Origin: Sphingobacterium sp. R2
Lineage (GTDB): Bacteria > Bacteroidota > Bacteroidia > Sphingobacteriales > Sphingobacteriaceae
NCBI RefSeq assembly: GCF_040760075.1
Contig: NZ_CP142884.1
Coordinates: forward strand, 4,650,001 to 4,714,000
DNA length: 64,000 bases
Direction of reading: 5' to 3'
Part shown: piece after piece, positions 16,086-24,067 of the stretch
How the letters are laid out: each line of letters starts with the position of its first letter
Numbering within the stretch: position 1 is the stretch's first letter
The notes under the pieces: generated by a model
What the model saw: only the letters and a program-made list of their open reading frames with translations
Database searches by the model: none
What the model was told of the DNA's origin: nothing
Translations under genes and position numbers: made by a program

Positions 16086-16523
16086 ATGAAAGAAAAACTT
16101 CTTGTGGGTTGGAAAGAGACCCTTGATTTACCTGAATTGGGAATATATGGTATAGAAGCAAAAGTCGATACCGGTGCGGCCTCGTCGGTACTACACTGCA
16201 ATTCATACAAGATCATTAATGAGGATGGTCAAGACTGGATCTTCTGCGAACTGATCATAGATTTTGAGACAAAAGAGACAAAAACACTAAAGTTAAAACT
16301 CTATCGAACAAAACTCGTAAAAAGTTCTTTTGGCCAAGAAGAAAAGCGTTACTATATCCGTACAACAGCAACATTATATAACCAGGTATTTAGCATTAAA
16401 ATCTCCTTTAGAAATAGATCACAAATGACCTACCCCATGCTTTTGGGTAAAAACTTCTTAAACAAAAGGTTTTTGGTCGATGTTTCCAAAGAAAATCTCT
16501 CCGTGAAGGCCTTGGCAAAATAA
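16086..16523 (+). CDS. RimB/PF05618-type aspartyl-like (ATP-dependent zinc) protease
   Basis: A 145-residue protein with GWKETLDLPELGIYGIEAKVDTGAASSVLHC near the N-terminus, where the DTGA triad resembles the retroviral aspartyl protease active site, and a C-terminal YPMLLGKNFLNKRFLVDVS. This is the PF05618 family, often annotated as ATP-dependent zinc protease and encoded next to RimK. Studied relatives (RimB) trim glutamate tails added by RimK to ribosomal protein S6. The next gene here is rimK, 58 bp downstream, which supports that role. ATG at 16086 is chosen; the open frame upstream covers the purM terminator. Confidence 0.82.
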   Translation: MKEKLLVGWKETLDLPELGIYGIEAKVDTGAASSVLHCNSYKIINEDGQDWIFCELIIDFETKETKTLKLKLYRTKLVKSSFGQEEKRYYIRTTATLYNQVFSIKISFRNRSQMTYPMLLGKNFLNKRFLVDVSKENLSVKALAK

Positions 16524-16581
16524 AAACAAATAGCCAAGCTATTTTGTTATCTTAGCACAAAATATACTCATTATACAAATC

Positions 16582-17517
16582 GTGAAAATTGCCGTATTAT
16601 CGACAGTAAAGAGTTTATACTCTACTCGTCGTCTCGTAGAAGCCGCACAACAAAGAGGACACGAATGTGTTGTCATTGATCACAGCAAGTGTTATGTCGG
16701 TATTCAGCAAGGTAAACCAAGTATCCATTACAAAGGTCAGGATCTGAGTGATATTGACGCCATTATTCCCCGAATAGGCGCATCGGTAACATTCTATGGA
16801 TCTGCCATCGTTAGACAATTTGAGGTCATGGATGTCATTTCTGCGAATCCCAGTCAAGCCATTACGCGATCGCGAGACAAATTAAGGTGTCTACAAATTT
16901 TATCCGGTGCTGGTATCGGCCTACCTATTACAGGGTTTGCACGTACGGCTTCCGATGTAGACGATCTTATCAATATGGTTGGCGGAGCCCCATTGGTCAT
17001 TAAATTATTGGAAGGAACTCAAGGCATCGGTGTAGTACTTGCCGAAACTAAAAAAGCGGCCTCTTCTGTTATTGAAGCGTTCTACGGCCTGGGTAACAAC
17101 ATCCTGATCCAAGAGTTTATTAAAGAATCAAAAGGCTCGGATATCCGGGCTTTTGTGGTTGACGGCAAAGTTGTTGGCGCGATGAAACGTACTGCCAAAG
17201 AGGGTGAGTTTAGGTCAAATATCCATCGGGGTGGCACTGCCCAGATTATTCGATTAAATAAAGCCGAAAGAGAGACAGCAATCGCTGCTGCCGCGCAATT
17301 AGGACTAACGGTTTGCGGTGTGGATATGATTCCTTCTGACAGGGGCCCTCTGGTATTGGAAGTAAACTCATCTCCAGGTTTGGAAGGCATCGAGAAAGCG
17401 ACAAAAAAAGATATTGCCTCAGAAATTATACAATACATTGAGCGACAATATGAAGCAAAAAGGGCTCAGATGCCTAAAGTCGTTAAGAAAAAGAAGAAAA
17501 GAGAAAGTAAATTGTAA
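16582..17517 (+). CDS. rimK: RimK family ATP-grasp alpha-L-glutamate ligase
   Basis: RimK adds glutamate residues to the C-terminus of ribosomal protein S6 using ATP. The 311-residue product begins with a GTG codon (MKIAVLSTVKSLYSTRRLVEAAQQRGHE) and contains the ATP-grasp lysines and loop (PLVIKLLEGTQGIGVVLAE, about residues 138-156), ILIQEFIKESKGSDIRAFVVDGKVVGAMKR, and the metal-binding VCGVDMIPSDRGPLVLEVNSSPGLEGIEKATKKDIA. A Lys-rich tail (VVKKKKKRESKL) is unusual and may aid RNA binding. With the upstream PF05618 protease gene it forms a likely modification/demodification pair. Confidence 0.9.
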   Translation: MKIAVLSTVKSLYSTRRLVEAAQQRGHECVVIDHSKCYVGIQQGKPSIHYKGQDLSDIDAIIPRIGASVTFYGSAIVRQFEVMDVISANPSQAITRSRDKLRCLQILSGAGIGLPITGFARTASDVDDLINMVGGAPLVIKLLEGTQGIGVVLAETKKAASSVIEAFYGLGNNILIQEFIKESKGSDIRAFVVDGKVVGAMKRTAKEGEFRSNIHRGGTAQIIRLNKAERETAIAAAAQLGLTVCGVDMIPSDRGPLVLEVNSSPGLEGIEKATKKDIASEIIQYIERQYEAKRAQMPKVVKKKKKRESKL

Positions 17518-17538
17518 TTATAAAAAATACTTGAACGA

Positions 17539-17568
17539 TGGGCTAATGCTTTTGTATTAGCTCATTTT
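17539..17568 (+). terminator. Intrinsic terminator of rimK
   Basis: TGGGCTAAT (17539-17547) pairs with ATTAGCTCA (17556-17564) with one G-U pair, followed by TTTTC. Confidence 0.65.
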
Positions 17569-17577
17569 CTTTATTCA

Positions 17578-17928
17578 CTATTTCACTTTCATAACCATAT
17601 TATCCGCGCCTTCAGTAGACACTTTTACTTGTCCAGTTTTGTTCTTCGTAGACTTATAATGGACATGGTTTTTGACTCCCTCAATTTGAACAGTCTCTAC
17701 TGAACCAATATTAACCATATTGTCTGCCCCCTCTATGGTCACCGTTGTGATGTCATTCCCTGTTACAGTATTCCCCTTCCCCTCAATAATCAATTTACTC
17801 ACATTGCCACGGATCACCACTTTATTGTCGGCTCCTTCTATTCGTACAATCTCCCCTCCTTTGGCCTCTATCGTACGATTATTGTTCACCCCTTCAATTG
17901 AGATAACTTTTCCCTGCTGATTAACCAC
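17578..17928 (-). CDS. DUF3060-like beta-solenoid protein, N-terminus apparently lost
   Basis: The 116-residue frame consists of five to six beaded repeats of about 20 residues around IEGADN or IEGVNN (IEGVNNNRTIEA, RIEGADNKVVIRG, IEGKGNTVTG, IEGADNMVNIG, IEGVKNHVHY, TEGADNMVMKVK). This fits the DUF3060 type of right-handed beta-helix seen in secreted proteins. A GTG at 17928 is the only late start. An in-frame TAG lies ten codons upstream, and plausible signal-peptide-like residues occur only in other frames further up, so the secretion signal has probably been broken by mutation or sequencing error. It may be a pseudogene. It sits alone, convergent with rimK. Confidence 0.6.
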   Translation of the reverse strand: MVNQQGKVISIEGVNNNRTIEAKGGEIVRIEGADNKVVIRGNVSKLIIEGKGNTVTGNDITTVTIEGADNMVNIGSVETVQIEGVKNHVHYKSTKNKTGQVKVSTEGADNMVMKVK

Positions 17929-18074
17929 ATCGTTCGTTAGAGCCTTGGAAACTGGCTACAGCGTCGATTGCATCAAGAGTAGAATTGGGGAGTAAGAACT
18001 AAAATGAAACATAGCATTGAATTGGGTTTACCTGGCACATAACGTCCCAAAAAAGATACAGTAACCGTCATAAC

Positions 18075-18099
18075 AAAAAAAGGAGCCTAAAAGGCTCCT
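18075..18099 (-). terminator. Intrinsic terminator of the thrS-infC-rpmI-rplT operon
   Basis: AGGAGCCT (18081-18088) pairs with AGGCTCCT (18092-18099). On the minus strand the stem is followed by seven T. Confidence 0.85.
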
Positions 18100-18136
18100 T
18101 TAATATCTCTAACAAATTGACAGCGGATTAAAAACT

Positions 18137-18481
18137 CTATTTTACTGCGTCTACAACTGCTTTGAAAGCTTCTGGGTTATTTAAAGCTAAGTCAGCTAAA
18201 ACCTTACGGTTCAAACCAATGTTTTTAGCGTTTAATTTACCGATCAATTGGGAATAAGAAATTCCGTGTTGACGAGCTCCAGCGTTGATACGTTGAATCC
18301 ATAAAGCTCTAAACTCGCGTTTTTTGGTTTTACGATCGCGGTAAGCGTATTGTAAACCTTTTTCTACTGTATTTTTAGCAATAGTATAAACTTTGCTACG
18401 TGATCCAAAGTAACCTTTTGCAAGGCCTAGGATTTTTTTGCGTCTTCTTCTAGAAGCTACTGCGTTAACCGAACGTGGCAT
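18137..18481 (-). CDS. rplT: 50S ribosomal protein L20
   Basis: A 114-residue, strongly basic protein with the L20 signatures MPRSVNAVASRRRRKKILGLAKGYFGSRSKVYTIAKNTVEKGLQYAYRDRKTKKREFRALWIQRINAGAR, here recognised in pieces such as KGYFGSRSK and RALWIQRINAGAR. L20 binds 23S rRNA early in large-subunit assembly and in some bacteria represses its own operon. It is the last gene of the thrS-infC-rpmI-rplT unit and is followed by a strong terminator. Confidence 0.97.
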   Translation of the reverse strand: MPRSVNAVASRRRRKKILGLAKGYFGSRSKVYTIAKNTVEKGLQYAYRDRKTKKREFRALWIQRINAGARQHGISYSQLIGKLNAKNIGLNRKVLADLALNNPEAFKAVVDAVK

Positions 18482-18579
18482 ATTTTTAAAATTAGTTTGG
18501 TAGAAGGTGTCATGTATTTCAATGAACTTACAACCTTATACCCGGTTAAAAAATTATTATTAATAAAATCGAATAAAAC

Positions 18580-18780
18580 TTATTTACCGATAGCAAGCAT
18601 ACGTTTTACGTTGCCCATATCGCCATCAGATACATAACTTGTTTGTGTTAAGTTACGTTTACGTTTTGTGCTCTTTTTTGTCAAGATGTGGCTTTTGAAA
18701 GCGTTTTTTCTTGCAATTTTACCTGTTCCAGTCAATTTGAAACGTTTCTTTGCGCTGGAATTGGTTTTAACTTTTGGCAT
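18580..18780 (-). CDS. rpmI: 50S ribosomal protein L35
   Basis: A 66-residue basic protein beginning MPKVKTNSSAKKRFKLTGTGKI, with the central AFKSHILTKKSTKRKRNL segment of L35. The length is standard. It lies between infC (39 bp upstream) and rplT (98 bp downstream), the universal order of this operon. Confidence 0.97.
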   Translation of the reverse strand: MPKVKTNSSAKKRFKLTGTGKIARKNAFKSHILTKKSTKRKRNLTQTSYVSDGDMGNVKRMLAIGK

Positions 18781-18819
18781 AATACTTATAAATTTTATAT
18801 CAATCTGTTAGAATTCTTA

Positions 18820-19380
18820 TTATTTTTTAGGAGCCTTTGGAGCTACTGTCAAAAACATACGTTTACCTTCTAATTTCGGTAAAAGTTCTACTTTACCGTA
18901 ATCTTCTAAAGCCTGAGCAAAGCGTAACAACAAAATCTCACCTTGATCTTTGTGTACAATAGCACGACCTTTAAAGTGTACATAAGCACGAACTTTCTCT
19001 CCACTTTCTAGAAACTTAATCGCATGCTTCAATTTGAACTCAAAATCATGCTCACCAGAGTTAGGTCCGAAACGTATTTCTTTAATAACAGTCTGTTTTG
19101 CATTAGCTTTGATTTCCTTTTGTTTCTTCTTCTGTTCGTAAACAAACTTACTGTAGTCGATAATCTTACAAACCGGCGGTACAGCATTTGGCGAAATCTC
19201 CACTAAATCAAGTTCCAACTCATCAGCCAACTCTAACGCTTTACGCGTAGGGAAAACTCCTTGCTCCACATTATCTCCTACCAAGCGTACCTCAGGTACC
19301 TTTATTAATTCATTAATGCGGTGATCTGGTTCTTTCTTTCTCATTGGTGGTCTTGGACCACCGGGTCTTTTTAATGCCAA
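18820..19380 (-). CDS. infC: Translation initiation factor IF-3
   Basis: IF-3 binds the 30S subunit and checks start codon and initiator tRNA choice. The 186-residue product has the N domain (HRINELIKVPEVRLVGDNVEQGVFPTRKALELA), the Lys-rich linker helix (YEQKKKQKEIKANAKQ) and the C domain (VIKEIRFGPNSGEHDFEFKLKHAIKFLESGEKVRAYVHFKGR). No ATG fits the full N-terminus: the assigned start is TTG at 19380, with an in-frame ATT four codons upstream (19392), while the first ATG is 12 codons inside. Rare start codons are used by infC in other bacteria for autoregulation. It follows thrS by 11 nt. Confidence 0.95.
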   Translation of the reverse strand: MALKRPGGPRPPMRKKEPDHRINELIKVPEVRLVGDNVEQGVFPTRKALELADELELDLVEISPNAVPPVCKIIDYSKFVYEQKKKQKEIKANAKQTVIKEIRFGPNSGEHDFEFKLKHAIKFLESGEKVRAYVHFKGRAIVHKDQGEILLLRFAQALEDYGKVELLPKLEGKRMFLTVAPKAPKK

Positions 19381-19391
19381 ATGTTTAAAAA

Positions 19392-21317
19392 TTAAACGGT
19401 TATTTCCTTAATTAATATATCTCTAAATGCCTCAGCAGTCATAGTTCCTAATTCCACTGAGCCATGTTTACGTACAGAAACTGTGCCATTTTCCACCTCT
19501 TTTTCCCCTACAATCAACATATAAGGAAGCTTTTTCACTTCGGCGTCTCTGATTTTTCTGCCCACTTTCTCGTCACGTAAGTCTATCAGTCCGCGAATAT
19601 CGGAATTATTTAGCGAATTCAAAACATTTTGAGCATATTCTTCATATTTTTCTGACACTGGCAAGACTATAAATTGCTCAGGAGCAAGCCATAATGGGAA
19701 TTGTCCAGCACAATGTTCGATCAGTACAGCTACAAAACGCTCCAAAGATCCAAAAGGTGCCCGGTGAATCATCACAGGGCGATGTTTCATGTTATCACTT
19801 CCTGTATACTCCAACTCAAAGCGCTCAGGCAAATTGTAATCCACCTGTATAGTACCTAACTGCCATTTACGACCTAAAGCATCCTTCACCATAAAATCCA
19901 ATTTTGGACCATAGAAAGCCGCTTCACCATACTCTACGACTGTCGGCAAGCCTTTTTCCTCCGCCGCTTCAATAATTGCAGATTCAGCCAAAGCCCAGTT
20001 TTCGTCAGTACCAATATACTTCGTACGATTCTCAGGATCACGTAACGACACTTGTGCTGTATAATCATTAAAGCCTAAGGCTCCAAAAACATAAAGTACT
20101 AAATCGATTACCTTTTTGAATTCATCTTTAACCTGATCTGGACGACAAAATAAATGGGCATCATCCTGAGTAAACCCACGAACCCTTGTTAAACCGTGAA
20201 GCTCACCAGATTGCTCGTAACGATATACAGTACCAAACTCAGCAAATCGAACCGGTAAGTCCTTATACGAGCGTGGTTTTACTTTATAAATTTCACAGTG
20301 ATGCGGACAGTTCATTGGTTTTAACAAAAACTCCTCTCCTTCGATAGGAGTCTTTATGGGTTGAAATGAATCTGCGCCATATTTCTCATAGTGTCCAGAA
20401 GTCACATATAACTGCTTATGTCCGATATGTGGCGTAACAACGGGCTCATACCCCGAATTTAACTGTGCTTTCTGTAAGAAGTCTATCAGCTTTTGGCGTA
20501 ATGCAGCTCCTTTAGGCAACCAAAGAGGCAAACCTGCACCAACTTTTTCAGAAAAAGCAAAAAGTTCAAGTTCTTTTCCCAGTTTACGGTGATCACGCTT
20601 TTTCGCTTCCTCAATAAACTTCAAATATTCTGTAAGCTCCGATGCCTTAGGGAACGTAACACCATAAATACGTGTCAACTGTTTGCGAGACTCATCACCT
20701 CTCCAGTAAGCACCGGCAACATTCGTCAATTTAATCGCTTTGATAAACCCAGTATTCGGAATATGAGGACCGCGACATAAATCTGTAAATTCCCCCTGTG
20801 TATAGAAAGTAATCTTTCCATCTTCCAAGTCTTTGATTAAATCTAGCTTATACTCATCTCCTTTTTCAGTAAAGTAAGACAATGCATCCGATTTCGAAAC
20901 AGCTTTACGTTCAAATGTTTCTTTCCGTTTAGCCAGCTCCAGCATCTTGTCTTCGATCGCTTTAAAGTCATCAGACGAGAATTCACGATCACCAAAATCA
21001 ACATCGTAGTAAAATCCAGTTTCAATCGCGGGGCCAATACCAAATTTAATCCCAGGATACAGTGCCTCCAAAGCCTCAGCCAATAAATGAGCAGAGGAAT
21101 GCCAAAAAGTAGATTTACCTTTGGTATCATTCCAGGTCAATAATTTGACAGTAGCGTCATCTTCAATAGCACGGGCAGAATCCCATACTTCACCATTTAC
21201 TTCAGCAGCAAGGACGTTTCTTGCAAGCCCCTCTGAGATTGACAATGCAATCTCTGCAGCAGTGATCCCTTGTTGATAATCTCTTACGGAACCATCCGGT
21301 AGTGTAATTTTAATCAT
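19392..21317 (-). CDS. thrS: Threonine--tRNA ligase
   Basis: A full-length 641-residue class II synthetase. In order: the N-terminal TGS domain (MIKITLPDGSVRDYQQGITAAEIA), the editing domain (HSSAHLLAEALEALYPGIKFGIGPAIETGFYYD with the HxxxH zinc/editing residues, and TDLCRGPHIPNTG), the catalytic core (LKPMNCPHHCEIYK and RFAEFGTVYRYEQSGELHGLTRVRGFTQDDAHLFC, motif 2), motif 3 in HRAPFGSLERFVAVLIEH, and a C-terminal anticodon-binding domain (VLPVSEKYEEYAQNVLNSL). It heads the thrS-infC-rpmI-rplT operon. I see no T-box or Thr-rich leader upstream. Confidence 0.97.
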   Translation of the reverse strand: MIKITLPDGSVRDYQQGITAAEIALSISEGLARNVLAAEVNGEVWDSARAIEDDATVKLLTWNDTKGKSTFWHSSAHLLAEALEALYPGIKFGIGPAIETGFYYDVDFGDREFSSDDFKAIEDKMLELAKRKETFERKAVSKSDALSYFTEKGDEYKLDLIKDLEDGKITFYTQGEFTDLCRGPHIPNTGFIKAIKLTNVAGAYWRGDESRKQLTRIYGVTFPKASELTEYLKFIEEAKKRDHRKLGKELELFAFSEKVGAGLPLWLPKGAALRQKLIDFLQKAQLNSGYEPVVTPHIGHKQLYVTSGHYEKYGADSFQPIKTPIEGEEFLLKPMNCPHHCEIYKVKPRSYKDLPVRFAEFGTVYRYEQSGELHGLTRVRGFTQDDAHLFCRPDQVKDEFKKVIDLVLYVFGALGFNDYTAQVSLRDPENRTKYIGTDENWALAESAIIEAAEEKGLPTVVEYGEAAFYGPKLDFMVKDALGRKWQLGTIQVDYNLPERFELEYTGSDNMKHRPVMIHRAPFGSLERFVAVLIEHCAGQFPLWLAPEQFIVLPVSEKYEEYAQNVLNSLNNSDIRGLIDLRDEKVGRKIRDAEVKKLPYMLIVGEKEVENGTVSVRKHGSVELGTMTAEAFRDILIKEITV

Positions 21318-21914
21318 TTACAACTATGATCTTTAAATTGTTAAAAAATAGAAAACATAAAACAACATGTACAATTATGTTATTACACTTACGTTTTCAA
21401 TAAATAAATTGTGTCACAAATTTAGTAAAAATTCTGATAAATAACATGACTTTGTGCTGAGCGCGAGCTATACGTTTCCCACCCCTCCTTTCACCACCAC
21501 CCATCATTTAAATCCGTTATACATCTCTGGTCTCATTATGATTTTTCTCTTGCGCATGCTATTCAAACTCGATTGGGACTTCCTTTTTATGGCCAAGAAT
21601 GAACTTTCACGCTTTAGAATAATTTTTGATAATTGCTCTATGCCACTTTAAGCATTAATAGGGTATTAACAAGGGGTTAACAGGGAGATAACAGGGGGTT
21701 AACAGGGGTATACCCAAGTTACCCCCCTGTTATCTCCCTTTGAAAGGAGTGTTTTCTCGCTGTTAGTATACTATGTGATATCTATTTGACTCGCTGTAGA
21801 GATTACCATTACCCTTCCAAAAACGGTTTGCTGTAATTAATCTGATAAATAAATCCAGTTGTGAATTGAAATGACTAAAAAATGATAGTGAGTTAATAAA
21901 AGCCAATTGACAAA
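21318..21914. other. Intergenic region between divergent thrS and queE
   Basis: About 600 bp without a convincing gene. On the minus strand, TAAATTTG (21424-21417) could be the thrS -7 element, but no good -33 element accompanies it. The centre is AT-rich. The only strong structure is the GGG/TTAACA repeat and hairpin, listed separately. The plus-strand frame at 21454-21651 looks random. Confidence 0.5.
21653..21739. repeat. TTAACAGGG tandem repeat ending in a 17-bp inverted repeat
   Basis: Variants of TTAACAGGG occur about five times in a row from 21654 to 21706. Within them AGGGAGATAACAGGGGG (21682-21698) is exactly reverse-complemented at 21723-21739, across a loop of 24 nt that includes GTATAC. 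G/C-rich purine-strand repeats stand out from the AT-rich surroundings. No T tract follows. It may be a mobile palindromic element, a protein-binding array or a structured RNA. Confidence 0.65.
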
Positions 21915-21945
21915 TTGAGCATCTCATTAATATTTGCTACTTTTG
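21915..21945 (+). promoter_or_regulatory. Bacteroidota promoter of queE
   Basis: TTG (21915-21917), 20 nt spacer, TACTTTTG (21938-21945). The start would leave a leader of about 12 nt before the ATG at 21964. Confidence 0.6.
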
Positions 21946-21963
21946 CAGACTGAAATTTTAACT

Positions 21964-22587
21964 ATGTCAAATCAAGTACCAGAAGACGGAACACTATTGC
22001 CCTTGATGGAGGAATTTTACACTATTCAGGGTGAGGGCTACCACACCGGGACTGCTGCTTATTTCATACGATTGGGGGGCTGCGATGTGGGTTGCCATTG
22101 GTGCGATGTAAAGGAAAGCTGGGATGCTTCTATACATCCGCTTACAACAGCAGATTCGATTATCGAAAACGCAAAGAAATATCCTGCCAAAACAGTTGTC
22201 ATTACAGGTGGAGAACCACTTATCTATAATTTGGATTACCTAACGAGAGGGCTTCATCAGGAAGGTATTAAAACCTTTATTGAAACCTCTGGTGCGTATC
22301 CACTGAGTGGTGAATGGGACTGGATATGTTTATCGCCGAAGAAATTCAAAGCGCCTCGCAAAGATGTATTAGAAGCTGCTGGTGAACTGAAAGTGATCGT
22401 TTTCAATAAAAGCGATTTCGCATGGGGAGAAGAATACGCACAACTCGTTGGACCAAACTGCAGATTATATCTTCAACCTGAATGGTCAAAATCCAAAGAA
22501 ATGACCCCTTTTATTATTGAATACGTAAAAGAAAATCCGAAATGGGATATTTCGCTACAAACACATAAGTTTTTAAATATTCCCTAA
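21964..22587 (+). CDS. queE: 7-carboxy-7-deazaguanine synthase QueE
   Basis: QueE is a radical SAM enzyme that makes 7-carboxy-7-deazaguanine, a precursor of queuosine, using Mg2+ and a [4Fe-4S] cluster. The 207-residue product carries EEFYTIQGEGYHTGTAAYFIRLGGCDVGCHWCD; the cluster-binding motif CDVGCHWC (Cx3Cx2C) starts at about residue 40. VVITGGEPLIY and FIETSGAYPL follow. The ATG at 21964 is chosen over an in-frame ATG at 21934 because the promoter -7 element lies between them. queA, needed later in the same pathway, lies 9 kb downstream. Confidence 0.95.
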   Translation: MSNQVPEDGTLLPLMEEFYTIQGEGYHTGTAAYFIRLGGCDVGCHWCDVKESWDASIHPLTTADSIIENAKKYPAKTVVITGGEPLIYNLDYLTRGLHQEGIKTFIETSGAYPLSGEWDWICLSPKKFKAPRKDVLEAAGELKVIVFNKSDFAWGEEYAQLVGPNCRLYLQPEWSKSKEMTPFIIEYVKENPKWDISLQTHKFLNIP

Positions 22588-22617
22588 TAATTGAATTGCT
22601 TCTCAATTAGCGGTTGC

Positions 22618-22653
22618 AAAAAAAGGCTTTCAATAGTATGAAAGCCTTTTTTT
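22618..22653. terminator. Bidirectional terminator between queE and the convergent WG-repeat gene
   Basis: AAAAAGGCTTTCA (22620-22632) pairs with TGAAAGCCTTTTT (22639-22651) around a 6-nt loop, with A and T tracts on the two sides. It can serve both converging genes. Confidence 0.85.
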
Positions 22654-22687
22654 GTAACTGCTAAACATAGATGGTAAGGAATTAAAA

Positions 22688-23935
22688 TTACTTAACATAA
22701 GCATTTAAGAAAGTATTTAGGTCCATCTTCTTCGTTTCTTCGCCCTCTTTCTCGCGAATCAAAACATTCCCGACGTGATCAGCATCTAGAAATAGTAGAT
22801 TCGCTTCTAATATAATCTTTCCATGTTCATCCAGCAATCCATTTTTCCCATTTTCAGAGAACATCAGATAATTGTCCAAAAATTTACTGATGTTTTCTTT
22901 CTTATCGATCAGAATTTTCCCTTCTTCTGTGACCAATCCAAAATTACCGTCTTTTTGGAATATGGCAATTTTTTGATTTGCAGGCGTCAGCCAGTCAAAT
23001 CCTTCTTTATTTACCTTTACCCCCTTCTTATCCAATAACCAAAAATAATTATCTTTATCTGAAACAATGGCAGTTTGCTCACTAAAGTATGCTAAAGAGA
23101 AAAGAGAGCAAGGAAATACTTCTTCTCCTGCCATGTTTTTTATACCATAATATTCGTCATTGGTATTTTTATCCTTAACCATCGTCCATTTTAGTGATTT
23201 ATCCAATGGGAAAGTATCTTCAAATAAACCGACATCTTCTGCCTGGCTATCATTATCTCCGCCGGAGATATCAATAACCTTCGCGTTTTTAGGCAATTGA
23301 AAGTCTGCAACAAAAGATGTATTAGCCACTTTTGTTGTTTCGAAACCAAGCTCATTGCTTTCACCTAAAGACAATTTAAGCACACCACCAGGCAAATCAT
23401 TTATAAATGGAAAGGCAGTCAAATAATAAGTCGGTACTGCTTCCGAATACCAAACGGTTGCGATAGCCGAATCCGCATTGTTTTTGAAAAACAACTTTGC
23501 TTTTTTACAGGTGATGCCCGCTATTGATTCTATTTCGTCCATATCTTGTAGCTGCACATAAGGGCCTTCGGATTCTTCCGGCTTTACACCAACAATCTTA
23601 TAAGATGGATGATATGATTCAGCAGTGACGACATCATCTCCTGATGAATACGAATAAGTTTTTGCTAACTTTCGATTTAAAACAGCATGGGCTTTTCGAT
23701 TCACTATAGTGGAAGAATAATCGGCATCAGCCAAAACCTCTACATTCCGATAAGCCATTTTTCCTTTCAAAAATGGCTCATAAAACTCCTTTGCAAATTC
23801 TGGAACTTCATTTTCAAACTTTTCAGGCGACATTTCACCTTTAAAAACCAACTCCATCTGCCATTGCTTATCTTGCGCATAAGTTGTCGAAATTGATAAT
23901 CCAAATAATAGTGCAACTTTGAGTAAAGTATTCAT
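22688..23935 (-). CDS. Secreted GLPGLI/DUF4412-like protein with C-terminal WG repeats
   Basis: A 415-residue exported protein: a signal peptide with cleavage near STTYAQ (residues 1-22), then an N-terminal region resembling GLPGLI or DUF4412 proteins (YRNVEVLADADYSSTIVNR, IAGITCKKAKLFF, TVWYSEAVP, FINDLPGGVLKLSLG). From about residue 250 come degenerate WG (KWG) beta repeats such as GNFGLVTEEGKILIDKK and GKNGLLDEHGKIILEA. The function is unknown; both parts occur in periplasmic or surface proteins of Bacteroidota. The ATG at 23935 is chosen because it starts the signal peptide. Confidence 0.7.
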   Translation of the reverse strand: MNTLLKVALLFGLSISTTYAQDKQWQMELVFKGEMSPEKFENEVPEFAKEFYEPFLKGKMAYRNVEVLADADYSSTIVNRKAHAVLNRKLAKTYSYSSGDDVVTAESYHPSYKIVGVKPEESEGPYVQLQDMDEIESIAGITCKKAKLFFKNNADSAIATVWYSEAVPTYYLTAFPFINDLPGGVLKLSLGESNELGFETTKVANTSFVADFQLPKNAKVIDISGGDNDSQAEDVGLFEDTFPLDKSLKWTMVKDKNTNDEYYGIKNMAGEEVFPCSLFSLAYFSEQTAIVSDKDNYFWLLDKKGVKVNKEGFDWLTPANQKIAIFQKDGNFGLVTEEGKILIDKKENISKFLDNYLMFSENGKNGLLDEHGKIILEANLLFLDADHVGNVLIREKEGEETKKMDLNTFLNAYVK

Positions 23936-24067
23936 AAGAATGTTAAATATGTAGCTAAATAACAAAAGACAGACCAAAAAGTCTATTTTTTAAGCTATTT
24001 TTTTATTTAAGCGCTTTGTTGCTATATATTCTAGCGCAATATTCATCAGATAGTTTATGAAAAAGCA

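Noticed and set aside
21454..21651. 65-codon frame in the thrS/queE gap
   Set aside because: No homology-like features and no start context; treated as intergenic.
21653..21739. CRISPR array
   Set aside because: Units are only about 10-12 nt with no spacers and no cas genes.
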